DNA of 64,000 nt from Pleodorina starrii (GCA_030267565.1 BRXU01000003.1:4315001-4379000); one strand, 5' to 3'; counted from the first letter of the stretch, positions 1-15,000 are shown. Numbers and translations are program-made. Notes: generated from the sequence alone by a model not told the origin.

Positions 1-3000
1 AGCTCAGTCGCACAGTGGACCCGCTGTGGAGGGTGGACGCAAGCAGGGAGGCGGCGCCGCGCATGCTGAGACAGCTGGGAACCGCAGAGCTGGAGGGGGC
101 GCACCAGTGGAAGCAGCGACCGGTGACGGAGCAGGAGAGAATCGATGTGCGTGCGCATGTGTGTGGGGGGGGGAGGGGAAGGAGTGGGGGGTGGAGGGGG
201 ATATGGCGGTGTGGGAAGGGTGGGGGACTGGGGAGGGAGGAGAAGGGGAGGAGCTGGGGGCTGCGGCCTCGATTGATGGGCAGGGTGGCAGGGTGGTTTC
301 AGGCCAGTCGGCGCTTTCCATTGCCGAATGGGTTTGGTTGGATTACGGATTACAACACGAGTGCAACTGCCGGGCGGCGGCGGCTGGCGGCTGGCTGGCC
401 GGCCTTTCGACTCCATTGCTCTCGCATCGCCGCCCATCCCTCGCCTTCCCTTCCCATTCCGCCTCCTCCTCCTCGCGGTCCTCTGTCCCTCTCCTGCACC
501 CCCTGCCATAGGTTTCTGGATGAACGGGTATCCGTTTGGCAACTCGCGTTTCACTCCCCTCCCCCCCTCCCCCCCGCCGCCCGCCCCTCAGTGCGCCCGC
601 GAGCTGAGCAAGGACGAGCTGTCCCGTCTGGTTGTGGGTCCCCGCGTGGTGGACTTTGGCAAGGTGTCCATGGGCTCCACCAACACCCGCCACCTGGTGC
701 TCCACAACACCCTGGACTGCCACCTGCATGTGGTGCTGGACACCAAGCACGTGGAGATGCTGAGGGACAGCCCGGCCATCAGCCAGGTCATACCGCCTGG
801 AGCGAGGGCGGACTTCCAGCTGGTGCTGCAGGTGGGGGAGGAGGGGGGGGCGGTGGGGTGGGTGGGGGTGGGGGTGGGGGTGTGGGGGGGTGGGTGTGTT
901 TGGAGGGGGGGGGAAGTGGGGGGTGCGGTGGGTGCGGTGGGTGTTCCGCGGTCGCTCCACCCCACGGGACACGCCGAGCAACCCACCCCTCTTGACCCAC
1001 CCGCTTTCCTGTCCCCCTTTCCCCCCTCGCCCCATTGGTTGCTGCAACACCAGTGCCAACACTCGAAAGAAACCTTAATCCTAAACCCTTCCCTTCCCTT
1101 CCCCTCGCGTCATTTATCTTTGTTGTCATACTCTCCTCCCCCTCCTATCCCTCTCTCTCAGGCCACCGAGATTCGGTCCGTGAACGAGAAGATCGAGTAC
1201 GTTGTGAACGGCAGCCACGTGCTGTCCTTCCCGCTGTCCGCCGACATTGTGCCCGTCAATCTGGACTTCTCGGCCGAGGACCTCAACTTCCAGTTCAGTC
1301 TGGACAACTGGGACGAGGCGGTTGAGAAGGTGCTGGTGCTAGACAACCCGCACAAGTTCCCCGTCAACTTCACGGTGGAGTCCACGCACGCGAGCTTCCT
1401 GGTGAGAGGGGGGAGGGGATAGGGGGGAGGGGAGAGGGGGGGAAGGGGGGGAGGGGGGGGGAGAGGCGAGGGGAAAGGGAAATGGAAGACAAGGGGGAGG
1501 TGGACTGCTTTCGCCTTCGCATGTCGAGCTGTCAGCTTTTGCCTGTTCGGATTGTTCTTCCTTACAGCCCCCCATTGCCGCCCCCCCACCGCTTGCCCCC
1601 CCCTGCCCCCCCGATGTGTCCACCGCCTGCCCCCCGCCTGCCCCCCGGATGTGCCCCAGGTATCCGCGGGTGGTGGCGGTGTGATCCGCAGTCAGTCCTC
1701 CGTTGAGGTGGCGGTGCGGTGGGCCCCCGACATGTTGGGGCCGCCCAAGCAGGAGGGCTTCCTGGTCATAAAGATGGTCGGAGGTGAGGGGGCGGGGCGG
1801 GGCTGGGAGAGCGAGGGAGGGAGGCGGGAGGCCCGAGGGAGGGAGGGGGGGGGGCCGGAAAGGGGAGCCGAGGAGCGGGTTGGGTGTGTGTATGTAGGGG
1901 GGGTGTCGCGGCCCTGGCCACAGCCACCGCCAAATACTCCCCACACCCTCCACATTTCCCACATGCTTACCCCCTCCCCACCTCGCCCCTCTGGACTGTT
2001 TCTCTTCACTAGCCACCGCCTCTCACAACACTCCACCCCCCACCCCACCCACCCATCCACCCACCCCCCACCCCCCTCTCCCCCCCCTCCAGGCGAGGCC
2101 CCCAAGCGCATCTTCATGACCGGCGAGCTCCCCGAGGGCAGTGTGCGGCCCCGGGACAAGGAGCTGGTGGTGGCGGTGGTGCCGGTGGGCATACAGCAGA
2201 GCGCGGTGCTGCAGATCAAGAACCACGGCACCCGGGACACAGCCTTCCGATTCATGGCCAACGAGCAGGTGGGGTGGGCCGGCGGGCGGGCGGGCGGCTG
2301 GGTGGGTGGGTGGGTGGGTGGGTGCCCAGGTGGCTGGGGTGGGGCGAAGGTGGTGTGTGGGGATGGCGCGGCGGCACAAAGCAAGACCGCGCCTCCCTGA
2401 CGCGGCTGCGTCACCGCTGGGTCGCCTCCCCTCCCCGACCCACCCCATCTTGGCGCCATCTTTGCCTCAGTCCTCAGTCCCATCACAATCGTGCGTCGTG
2501 TGGCGCACTATTGTGACCATTGCTGTGCGCCCTCCCTCCTCTCCCATCCCCTTCTGCCCCCTCCCCTCGCCTCCCCCATCCTTCCCTCCCACTCCCACTC
2601 CCACTCCCACTCCCACTCCCACTCCCACTCCCACTCCCACTCCCACTCCCACTCCCACTCCCACTCCCACTCCCACTCCCACTCCCACTCCCACTCCCAC
2701 TCCCACTCCCACTCCCACTCCCACTCCCACTCCCACTCCCACTCCCACTCCCACTCCCACTCCCACTCCCACTCCCACTCCCACTATCCTCCCCCCCTCC
2801 CTCGCAGCTGGTGGCCAAGCCCAGCGGCGGGCGCATCGCCGCGGATGAGACTCTGGACATCGAGGTGTTCTTCACCGCCACGGAGCCGGGGGTCATGTCC
2901 AGCAGCCTGGTGCTGGAGATGCGCGGAGGGAACACAGTCAAGATACCCTTCAGGGCGGATGCGGTGGTGCCAAACGTGGAGATTGAGCAGGTGAGGGGCT

Positions 3001-6000
3001 GGAGGGGCTGGTGGAGATGGGGTTGGGGTGGGGTCTGGACCGGGGCGGGGCGGCTGGGCGGCAGGGCAGGGCGGGGCTTCCCGGGTGTTCGGCAGTCCTG
3101 GGGGGGTCTTTGCCGCAGCCCGGGGGAGGGTTCGGAAGGGGGCTTGCAGGGGGATGAGGCAGGGCTGCCTGCCTGCCTGCGGGATCTTGGCATGTTTCTT
3201 CGTAGGTGAGGTTACCGGGGGTGTTGTCGGTCACGTGATCCTCAACTGCGGTGTATTGTCGATCAATCGTCACATGCAGCCTACCGGATGACATGCAACG
3301 GGGCAGGCCACGAACACCGCCCCCGGCGGCGCATGAGCACCACCACCCGGACAACACCCGTGCCGCACCCCTGCCTCCCCCTCTCCCCCCCCTTCCCCCC
3401 CTTCCTCCCCCCTCCCCCCCCAGGACGAGTTCAACTTTGGCTCCGTGTTCGTGGGCAGCTCCAGCCGCCTGCCCCTCACCCTGCACAACACCAGCCAGGT
3501 GGCCGCCACCCTCATGTGCGACCTGGTAGCCCACCCCGACCTGCAGCTGCTGTGTCCCAAGGACGCCTGGTCCACAGCCGACTACGAGAGCTGTCCGCTG
3601 GAGGCCATCGGGGCAATGGGCGGGCAGGTGCTGGGAAGCAGGTTCGGCAGTGCAAGGGGCAGCCGCAACGGCAGCAGGCGCCAGTCGTCGTCGCTGGGGT
3701 TCAGGTCCATGTGTGAGTGCGGCGGGGGGGGAGGGGCGCGTGGGTGGGTGGTGGGGGTGGGGGCGGGGCGGAGAGCTGGGGGGGCGGGCCCGGGTTTGAG
3801 GACTCGGGTCTTTTGGGGGCCTTATTTGGAATTTTTGGGGCGTTGGGGAGGGGGGTGTGGGGTGGAGGGGCGGGGATGCGGGTATGCGGGTGGGGAGCTG
3901 GGGTGAAGTGGGGAGAGGGGTGGAGAATGGAAGGGGGGGTCGGAACACACGCCTGCGCGCGCATAGCAGCAGAGCGAAGAGGGGTGTTGGGGCTGGTGGT
4001 GGGCAGGTGGTGGTGGATGGGGAGGGGCCCCCCCGCACAGCCCACAGCCGATCCACCCACCCTCCCCCGCCCCGCCTCCTCCCGTCCCTGTCCTGCCCCT
4101 TCCCAGCCTACGACGGCTTCAAGTACAAGATCACCATCAACCCCGGCAAGGAGCTGCCCCTGCTGCTGGACTTCCGCCCCCACGAGCAGCGCGACAAGGA
4201 CGTGGAGTTGTCCTTCCACCTGGTGACCGCGGGCAGCTACTCGGTGCCGCCGGTGCGCAAGGTGGTGTCGGGAGGCGGAGTCACCCCCCGCATCATTCTG
4301 TCCAAGACACTGGTGGACTTTGCGAACAAGGTGGTCATACGATCCAACCAGATCAAGGCGCCGTACATTGTTGACGTATACGTCACGAACCAGGGTGGGT
4401 GGGTGGGTAGGTGGCGTGCTGCGTTTAGGGAGTGGGTGGGGTGAGGGGAGGGGAGCGGGTGCGTGTGCGTGTGTGAGAGGGAGTGCTAAAAAGGGGGGGA
4501 AGTTGGGTCTTGGGCGCCTGCCTGCTTGCCTGCACAAGATTTCTGGAATGTTTGCTGTTTGGGGCGTTGCTCGGCTCGGCTCAATTTTCCTGGGCCGCCC
4601 TCCTCAGCACCTGCCGGCCGCCGCCGCCGCCGCGGCTGCCGTCTGCTGCCCTGCCGCCGAGCCGCGCTGCCGCCCGCGTGAGGCTTAGGGTTAAACCTCG
4701 CGGTGTGCCCGCCACCGCCACCGCTTCCTCCGCCGCCGCCGCCGCGCCTCTCCCCCTCAACGCACACCACCCCAACCCCACCACCCACGCCCTCCCGCCT
4801 GCCCCCCCTCAGAGGACAAGCCCGTGGTGGTGTCGTTCGGTGAGCCCATCCCCGCCCCCCACGCGGCGGGGCTCCCGGTCAAGGGGATCTACAGCATGGA
4901 CCTGGCGCCACTGCAGCCGCTGGAGGTACGGAAGCGGGGGAGGGAGGGGAGGGGGAGGGATAAGGGGAGAGGTAAGGGGAAGGGGAGGGAGGGGAGGGAG
5001 AGGTAAGTGCCTGCGGGGATGATCGCTTGCCGCAGCAGCGCCTGCTCATGCGAAACGGCTGCAGGAGCGAGCCCGCTTGGCGCCGCCGGGAGCGGTCATC
5101 TGCTCAGCTCGTGTGTCCGTTCTTCTTACCCCGCACATGCATGCCCCTGTCTCTCGTGCTCCCCACCCCCTGCTCCCCACCCCCCTGCCCCACCCCCCTG
5201 CCCCACCCCCCTGCCCCTGCCCCCCTGCCCCACCCCCCTGCCCCTGCCCCCCCCCCTGTCAGGTGAACGGCCAGGAGATGGTGGGTGTGCAGATCCGGTT
5301 CTGCCCCCGCGACTCCCGCACCTACGAGGCGCTCATCCCCGTGTACCTGGACGGGGCCACGGACACGCCCTACCTGCACATCGAGGTGCAGGGGGTGGGA
5401 CAGTACCCCAGGTGGGGGGGGGTTGGGGGGTTGGGGGGGGGGGGTGGGGGAGGACGGGGGGGGGGCTTCGGGGGAGGGAGGGCGGGAAGGAGGGAGGGAG
5501 GGAGGGAGCTCCTGTACCGGGCCGTGCCCCCTTGCGCGCGCGTGTGTGTGTGTGACCTGTTGCAGCTGAACTTCCAGCCGCACCATCTCCCGACACCGAC
5601 CTCGAAACGCCAACCCCCAATGCTTTGTTGAGTTTCCCAGGCCCGACCCGACCCAACTCCTGCCCCACCCGCGCCCCACAATCCCCTCCGCCGCCCCCAT
5701 CACCCATCACCCCCCACCCACACCTGCGAAATTCTCTTTATACCCCCCCCCCCCATCACCCCCAACCCGTGCAGGCTGTCGTTCGACGTCCGCGAGTGCC
5801 TGCTGCCCCCCGTGCCCCTGGGCCTCCGCTCCACTTCCACCTTTTACATCATCAACAACGGGTACGACAACCTGGAGCTCAAGTACAAGCTGCCGGCGGA
5901 TGAGGGGCACCTGCCCATGGAGGTGGAGTTCCCCGAGGGGACCATCATAGGTGAGGGGGGGGTTAGGGGGGTTAGGGGGGAGGGAGGGAGAGGACAGGGA

Positions 6001-9000
6001 GAGGTGGGAGCAGGGGTGGCAGGGAGAGGGCAGGGGTGGCAGGGAGAGGGCAGGGGTGGGGGTAAGGGATGGCGAAGGCGAAGCACTGGGGCAGAAGAGG
6101 GCGGCAGGGGCGGTGGTGTGGGTTGGAAAGCAGCAGACAAGCCAAGCCGGGGGATCGAGTGGCCACCCCATGTTCTCGAACCCGCCGCTCCACCACCCCT
6201 CCGCGCCCATCGCTGCGCTTTCGTCTCATTAACTCCCACCCCGCCCCCTCCCTCCCCCTTCCCGCCCGCCCGCCCCCCTCTTCCTCCCCCTCAGGCCTGG
6301 CCAAGGACCGCCTCCCCGTGGTGGTGTCCTTCATGTCCCCCAAGCCGCTGTCCTTCACCGCCAACATTGACTTCATGGACGAGGACGGCAAGCGCTTCTC
6401 CATGTCTGTCACCGGCACCACCGACAACTCGCTGCTCAGCCACGGCGCCTTCATGGCGGCAAACAAGACCCTGCTGGTGTTCAGTCACGAGGCGGGCATG
6501 CCGGTGTTCTTGGAGGAGGCGGAGTACGTGCTTCCCGGGCCCGCGCAGTGCCTGGGGCCGGAGGCGCCCTGCCGTGGGGTGGCGAGGTACCTGAACGCCA
6601 CCACCACGCGCGGCCCGTTTGATGACCTGGGCCAGCAGATGCTGGTCAGCCGGGGCAAGCTGCTGCTGGAGATTGTGGAGATGCTCAGCGGGAAGACGGT
6701 GCCGGGAAAGGTGAGGGTGAGACCCGCTGCGACCCGCTGCGACCCACCGGGCCCCCGTCCACTCGCGCACAGCGGCCCCCCCTTGCGACCCCTCGTCCCC
6801 GGCCCTCCAACTCGACATCCATCCCCCCAACCCTCCGCCTCCTCCTCGGTTACTTTGCTGCGCCTCGTATGTGTCTCCCAACCCACCCCACTCCACCCCA
6901 TCCCCTCCGTTGCCGCCCTCTCCGCCTCCTCTGCCCTGTCCGCCACCTCCTCCTCCGGCTCCTCCTCCTCCCCCCCAGGTGTTCAAGCTGAGCAACAACC
7001 GCAAGGAGGCTGTTCGGCAGCTGCTGCAGCAGTTTGATGCGGTGCTGGTGTTCCTCAAGGCGCACGGCTGCCTGCTCAATGCGGTCAAGCCGGAGATGCT
7101 GCTGGAGTACGAGGACTTTTGCAGGTGGGAGGGGAGGAGGGGAGGACGGAGGGGAGGGGAGAGGGGAGGGGCCGACATGAAAGCAAGGGAGGCTCGGTGG
7201 TGGTGGTGGTGGTGGTGGTGGTGGTGGTGGTGGTGGTGGTGGTGGTGGTGTTTGGTGGGGGGGGGGCTGGATTGGACCACGAGGGTAGGGTAGGGTGGGC
7301 GGCAGGGCACGGCGGAGACAGAGGGGTCGTCCACCGCCCCTGGAGCGGTCGCTGTGCACAAGCCCACTGTATGGGGGGGGACGGGGGGGACCTTGTCGGC
7401 CCCAGTGGCGCCCTTTCGCGAATGCATCCTCCAGCACCACTTTGGCTGACGACCCCCTCCCGGTTCTATTGGTGTATGCTCCTCTGTGTGTGTATTCCTC
7501 TGTGTGTGTGTGTGTGTCCATCCGCCTGCCCTCCCCCGCCCTCCCCTGCCCCGCCCCTCCCTGCCCCCCCCCTCCAGGGTTATGAACGAGCGCAGCACCG
7601 CGGCCACCGACAACAGCGACGAGATGGAGGCTGTGGACATGTGGGGGGAGGTGGAGGCCAACTTCGCGGCCGTGTCGGCACAGGCCTGGAACTCAACGGT
7701 GCTGCAGATATTCAAGATATTTGTGCTGGGGAGAGTCACGCTCAAGAGCCTCAGAGCGCTGCCAGGTGGGTGGGGGTGTGTGCGGGGGAGGAGTGAGGGG
7801 TTGGGGGTGAGGGGCTTGGGGGGGGTGAAAGGATGAGGTTAAGGGTGCGGGTGCTGCTGCTCAGTTTCGGGAACAGGTAGCAGGGTGGGAGGTGGGTGTT
7901 GCAGGGCCTGGTTCGCTGGCGTCGGTTCCGTCCCATTGCTGCGGCGTCATCTTTACTGTCCCCCTCCCCCCCACACACGCTCTTTTGATGCCCATTGAGC
8001 TACCACCTTCAGTTCCCCGCTCTGCATCGGGCCCCTCACTCCCGGTCCCCTGCCGGCCACCGTCCCGGAACCATAGGGCCGCGGCTCCGCCACATCGTAC
8101 CCGGGCTCTGAATTTACCGGCGCCATCCAGAAATTGCACCTGCTTGCCTGTCTGCACCGCCCTCCACCCCCACCCCCACCCCCTCCCACCCCCAACCCCC
8201 CGACCTCCATTGCCGCCCCCCTCACCCTTTCCCTCTGCTCCCACCCACCCACCCTAAACCAACCCCCCAGGCATCGAGGAGCTGGAGCTGCCCCCCGACT
8301 CGTCCATCGTTGGATCCAACTTTTACAGTGTGGCCGAGTCGGCTCTGCTGGCCTGGATGAGCGCCCACTGCACTCGGGAGTTCGGACCCAAGTTCCAGCG
8401 AATAACCAACTTCGACTCGGGTGGGTGGGCGGGAGGGCGGGCGAGGGCCCGGTGCGGCTAGAGGGAGAGGGACTGGGAGTGGGAGAGGGGGTGGAGAGGA
8501 AGGCCGCGCTGCGACAACGCGGTATGACATACGTCGCAGCCACCCACGGGCCCACGGGCCCACGACCCCATCTACACCTGCCCTGGTTGCTGCGACCAGT
8601 GCCATGCGCGCATTTCCCCCTCCCAATCCAAAACCCTGCCACTCCCCCCCTCCCGTTCCGCCGCCCCTCCCCCTGGCTTGCTCTACCCCTCCCCCTCCCC
8701 CTCCCCCTCCCCCTCCAGACCTGTCCGACGCCTCGGTTCTGTTTGCGCTGCTGTCCGGCTACTGGCCGGGTCTGGAGAAGAAGAAGAAGGTGCTGCGGCT
8801 GGATTGCCGGGACGAGCAGGACAAGCGGGAGAACGCGGAGCTGGTGCTCAAGATCATGACGGTGGGGGGGAAGGGGAGGGGAGGGGCTGGGCAGGGGCTG
8901 GGGCGGGGGGGGGGGAGCGGGGGGGCATGGAGCTGGATGCTTTTCCCTGCGGTGCCTGTATTCCGCGGTGTGTCCCCCGCAATGGCCGGCCGTGAGGTTC

Positions 9001-12000
9001 GTTGTGATCCCCCCTGCCGAGCTGCAATCTCCAGCAATGTTGTGCTGCAATCCCCCTTGCCGTACAGGACCTCGGCCTGCCGTACGAGATCACCGTGGAC
9101 GAGATCGTCAACCCCGACCCGCACGACATGATGGTGTTCGTGCTGTACCTGCACCACACGCTGCCGCAGTTCGTGCCGCGATCCTCGATCGAGTTTGCTT
9201 GCAAGCTGGGGGAGACGCAGGCAAGCAGGGCAGGGCAGGGCAGAGCAGGGCAGGGTTGGGCAGGGCAGAGCAGGGCAGGGGTGGGCAGGGCAGGAGGTCA
9301 TACAGGTCAAATCGCACACCCGCAGCGAGTCGCCCCTCGCCCGTGGAAAAGGGCCGAATGGAAAGGGCCTGGCCACGAGCGCTGCTGCGCCCTGTTTCGA
9401 GCGGGTTGGCACGTGACCATGTGCCGTATTTACGGGTGTACGATATGTGCGGATGTGCGTGCACTTCATTGGTACGATTTGTGGTTGTTGCTACCTCGTT
9501 GCAACCTCGGGTTGCTTGGCGTGGAATCACACGGCAAAGGCCCCGCCACGTCACAAGGCCCACCCCCTGTTCCTCCCGGCGCGGCTTGGGCTCATTGCCT
9601 TGATCTGTGGCTCGTTCGTTTCTTATCCGCGACCCGCCCCGCCCGCTGCCCTTCACCCTCCGCCCCTCGCCCTTCCTCCTGCCCCTTCCCTCGCTACCCT
9701 CCCCCCCTCTCCTCTCCTCTACCTTCTTTCTCCCCCTCCCTAGAGTCAGCTTGCTCTTTCGGACTGGTTCATATACCCTCCCCGGTCTCCACCTCTCCCG
9801 CCGTGCCTCTTTGATATACGGTACTCCCTCCCCCCCTCCCTCCCTCCCCTCCCTCCCTGTCCCTCCCCAGTGCAAGGAGCTGGAGCTGACCAACCCCAGC
9901 AAGAAAGCCATCAACTACTCGGCCCGGCTGGAGGGACACCGAGACTTCACAATTGAATCGTCCTCGCTCCGGATCGAACCCAAGGCCTCGGCAAAGTTAA
10001 TGATCCGATGCACGCCCACGAACACGCTGTCGCAGGTGCGCGGGCCGGGGGAAGGGCTGGGGGTTCGCGGGGCGGGTGCTGGGGTCTCGGGCACGGCGCC
10101 GTTCGTCAGGCTCGGCCGCGTCTGGCAACACGTGGAGACCGAGAGAGGGCCGCGGGACAGCGGGGTGGGGGCCGTTCCCGTGCGGACTGCGGGGCCCGGG
10201 GCCTGCTGCGCGGCAGGATGAAAGCAGGAGGAGGACAACGGTATGCCAGGCCCCCAACTCCCATACTGCTACCGTATACCCTAGCTTCCCTCCTCACCCC
10301 TCCACAACCCGTACTCCCCACCCTGCGCCCCCCCGCGCCGTCCTGCCCCCCCCCCCCCCATCACCACCACCACCCCGCCCTCGCCCTTCCTCTTCCCCTC
10401 TCCCCTCCGCCCCCTCCGCCCCCCTGGACCCCCCTCAGAGCTCCCGTCTGGTTCTCATGAGCAAGCGCGAGGGCGGTGTCCACGCCGCCACGCTGGTGTT
10501 CCAGCTGACGTGCAAGGTCAACACACGGGCACCGCTGAAGCGGGTGCGCACGGAGGGGCCGCTGTACGAGCTGCAGATGTTCGAGTTCACCATCACAAAC
10601 CCCTTCCCGGCGGGTGAGGACCGGGGGGGCGCTGGGGGGTGGGGGTCGGGGGGGTCGGGAAGTGGGGGTCGGGCAGGAGGGGTCGGGAAGTGGGATTCTC
10701 GGGAGAGGTGTGGATTCAGAAGGACAGCCGGATGGCAACTGGGGATGTATCGGTGGATAGGTGGGACAAGTGGCGTGGGGTGAGGGGAGGGGGCGAGAGT
10801 GGGGACGCGCCGCTGCCGGGCTCCCCTCCACACTGCGCGGCAGAGGCCTCGGAGGCGGCAGCTGCGTACAAGAAGATAAAGAAGAAGACGAAGAAGATGA
10901 TGATGATGATGATGGGGTGCTTACGCGGGGACGCGACCATCGCGAGGGGCCCAGCCCGGTTTGACGCAGGGCGTCGGAGTTCCCGCCCCACATTGGCGAC
11001 TGAGGCGCCCGGCCAGGCGACCCCTCCCTGGAGCCCAGACCCCTTCTGCCGGGTCTGCTCCCGCTCGCTCCCGTCCCGCGCCCCTTAGCCCCGAGACTCC
11101 CAGCTCCCCAGCCACCCGAACTTCCCTAAACCCCCGCCTGCCATCCCCCCCACCCCTCCTCCCCCCCCGCCCCCCCGCCCTCCCTCTCCCCCCCGTCCCT
11201 CTCCCCCTCCAGACGGCGACTTTACGTTCCAGATCCTGCACGAGCCCGCTGAGCCTCTGCCCAAGAAGGAGGAGGACCCCGCAGCCACCAAGATGAGCCC
11301 CGCGGCGGCCGCCCGCAACCGCATAGCCAGCAAGCGTAACGCCCGCAAGGCGCAGCAGTTCGGTGAGGCTGGGGGGGGGGGGGGGGAGGGAGGGGGGAAG
11401 GGGGGGAGAAGGGAGAGAGGGAGGGATAGGGAAGATGCCGCAGCGGAAGGAGAAGGGGGAGAGAGAGGGAGGGGGAAGACGGAAGAGGGGTGGGGGAGGG
11501 GCGTTGTGTTGGGGGGCTTGGGGGGTGGTGAGCTGTGGACTGTGGTACGGCAGTGGCAGTGGCACCGCTACCGCCTTAGCTCCCAGATCGCGCGCAGGGG
11601 TGCCGCCTCTCAGGACATCATCCGTCATCCCCCCCACACACATACATACATACACACCTCCGTTCTCCTCAACTCGACAACACCCAATGTGACACCCACA
11701 ACAACAACGACCTTCCCGTAGCGTCCTTGCCGTACGTATTCCGGCACCTACCCCAACAACTCACTCCCACCGACCGACCCCCTCCCCTCCCCGGCCCCTC
11801 CGACGCCCTTCCTTTGCTGCGGTATCTCCTTGTTTACCTCCCATCCCCCCCTAGAGCACATCACTCCCTGACCCCCCTTCCATCCCCCCCCCCCACCCCG
11901 ACCCCCAAACAAACCCCCCCAGAGTCCCCCTCCGCCGAGGAGATCGCCGCCAAGTGGGGCCGGCTGTGGCCCGACGCCTTCGGTCTGGACCGCAACCGTC

Positions 12001-15000
12001 TTCGTCTGAAGCAGAACGCCTCTGAGCGCATCAAGGGCTTCTTCCTTCCCTTCTCCATGACCACCGCCTACTGCACGGTGATGTTCCGGGACAAGGACCA
12101 GGGCGAGTTCTGCTACGAGCTGGTGGGGGAGCCGGGGCTGCCCTCGCCAATCATGGAGGTCAAGGTGCGGCGGGCAGGCGGGGGGGGACGCAGGGACACA
12201 TGGACACACACACACACAGGGGCGGGAGACACAGGGACACAGGGACACACTCACACAGGGGCGGGAGACACAGGGTGGGAGACAGAGCTGGGAAGGAGAA
12301 GGAGGCGGAGGGAAGCAGTGAATGGAAACACAGCGAATGGGAGCGAGGCGAGGGTGGTGAGCGGGTCCAGCGCAGGGGGGAGGGAAGTGGGGGAGCGCGG
12401 GTCCGTGGTAGGAGGGGGAGGGAGCGGGCGGGGGGGGAGGGAGGGAGCTGGGGAGGGTAGGGAGTGGGGGTCTGCTCTGCACGTGGCTTGGTTGGGTTCC
12501 TGTCGGCCGTCTTCGCTCTGACCCGCGCCTCCTCCTCCCGGCTTCCCGCGCGGAGTCCCCTCGCCCGCCCGCATGGTCGTGTCTGCCCCGTGGTGTGTCC
12601 CGCAATACCCTTGACCCCCTGCCCCTCCTGCGTCTGTCCTGCAGGGCAATGTGCCCCTGGAGGCCCCCCAGCAGGTGTACGACCTGCTGCTGCCCTTCCA
12701 GAACGCGGCGCTGGAAGCCGCAAAGAGGGCGTTCCAGGTGGGGTGGGGTGGGGTGGGGTGGAGGGAAGACAGCCGGCCCGGGTTAGGGCTCAGGGTCGCA
12801 CAGGGCTGCGTGGCAGAGGCACTGGGCCCGGGAAGGAGGGACGAGGGAGGGCGACAGCTCCCCTCGACACGACAGGACAGGACAGGCGAGAAAAGGTGGC
12901 GCTGTTTCCAGAAGCGCAGGCTGGCTGCCTCGTCTCCCACCTGCCCCCCCGCCCGCGTCTCAACCGGCCGCCCCGCCCCCGTCTTGTATCCCGCACATGC
13001 TCCGCAGCACGCTCCGCTCGCCGCCTGCCTGCGGATCTGACCCACCCCTCCCAACCCCCCAAAATCCTCCCCCCCCTTTCCCCCCAGGAGAAGCACCCTC
13101 TGGCCAAGGACAAGGAGCAACTGGCGCTGCTCAAGCAGGACCCCTTCAAAGGCAGTGAGTGCCGTACCGTACGGAGATTGCTGCGGGGGAAGGGAACCGT
13201 ACGGCACGCTGTGCCGCCAGAGCACGAGCAGAGCGGAGGGATGCAGGGATGGAGGGGCGAAGGGCGGCGGTCACTGCCGAGCAGAGCGGAGGGATGGAGG
13301 GATGGAGGGGCGAAGGGCGGCGGTCACTGCCGTCCGTCATTTTCTGTCCCATGGGTCGCTGGCCCCTGGGTCACCGCTTTATCACACCACTGCAGTTCAC
13401 GAAGGGCCCGATGGCCCGCTGGCTCTCCCCTTCCGAGGGTTTGGAGCCCCTTGGAACATCAACGCTCCTTCGCCCCCACCCTTCTCGAGCCCACCCTTCG
13501 CCCCCCTCCTCCCCTCCCCACCCTGCCCTCCCCCTCTCACCCCCCCCTCCCCTCAGACGAGATCATGTACGTGGTGACTCAGACCAACAGCCTCATGTCC
13601 GCACCCGGACACATCGCCCTCTCGGCCAGATCCCTCATACAGTACGCAACCACGGACCTACCAGCCTCGCCGCCGGCAGGCGGAGGCGCCGGAGGCGGCG
13701 GCGCAGCCGCCGCCGGCTCCGCCCTCGGCGCCACCTCCCAGCGCTCTGGCCGCGCCCCCGGCTCCCTGCCCCCTCCCGACCCCAACACACTGCGCATCCA
13801 CCTGTCCCCCATCGGCACCGGCATCTACCCCACCCGCATCATGCTCACCTCCCCGCTTGACGTGCGGGTGATCGATGTTGAGTTGACGGCGCAGACCATG
13901 ACGCAGAACTTTGTGCTGGAGTTCAACACGTCGGCCAGGCAGCCGATCACGCAGGTAGGGGGCAGCGAACAGGGGGAGGGAGGGGGTAAAAGAAAACGGC
14001 CCGGGAGGGAGGGGGAGGGTTGGGGTTGGGGTGTCAGAAGGCGGTGTCTGTGTGGGAGGGGGAGGGGAGGGGGGGAAAGGGAGGTCGGTTGCCCGCCCCC
14101 CAAGACCTCACTGGACTCGTTACCTCCCCACCCCCGCCCACCCCACCTCACCCCTCCGTTCGCCACCGTCGCCTCCGTCCCTCCGCTGCGGCGTCTTCTC
14201 TACCACCCTTCCCCCCCCTCCACACACACACACACAACCCCCCCTCCTCCCCCCCCCTCCCCCCTCCTCCCTCCCCCCTCCCCCTCCCCCCCTGCAGGAC
14301 ATCCCGCTTGTCAACACGGGTGAGACCAACATGACTGTGTCCGCCACCATCAGCGGCCACACCTGGAGTGGTCCTCGGGAGGTGGTGGTGCCCGCAGGCG
14401 GCACCGTCATGTACCCCCTGCAGTTCCGGCCGCTGCTGCCGGGGGACCTCAAGGGCGGGCTGGAGCTGGCCATCAATGCGACCGGGGAGAGGAACACGTA
14501 CACGCTGCTGGGGAGGGCGGCGGAGCCCCTGGCGGAGGGGCAGATTGTCATCGAGTGCCAGGTGGGGCCGGAAGGCGGGGAGGAGGAGGAGGGGGGGGAG
14601 GTGGGGAAGGCGGGGCTGGGGTGGTGGTGGTGGGGTGCACACACTGCACAGGCCAAGTGATGAGTGGCGGCTTGGGCTTGGGCTGATGCGCTGAGGGCGG
14701 CGTGAGGGTTAGAATGTGGTGGGTATTGAAGCTCTCCCCGGGTGCGGGAGCCGATGTGAGCGGGCGACGTGTTTTGGCAACATATGGCGGTCGGGACCCC
14801 GGGGCCCGGCGCTGTACTGCGCTGGCGCACTGCCGTGCTGTAGGAGCGAGCAAGCGCTCTCGCACTTGCTGCCTCCTCCCTGGCTTCCTGCTGCCCTCCT
14901 CCTCGCTTTCCTCATTTGAACGAGGGCGAGACCTAGGGTAATCACCCTGCCTGCTTCTCTCTCTCTCACCCTGCCTGCCTCCCTCTCTCTCCCTCCCTCC

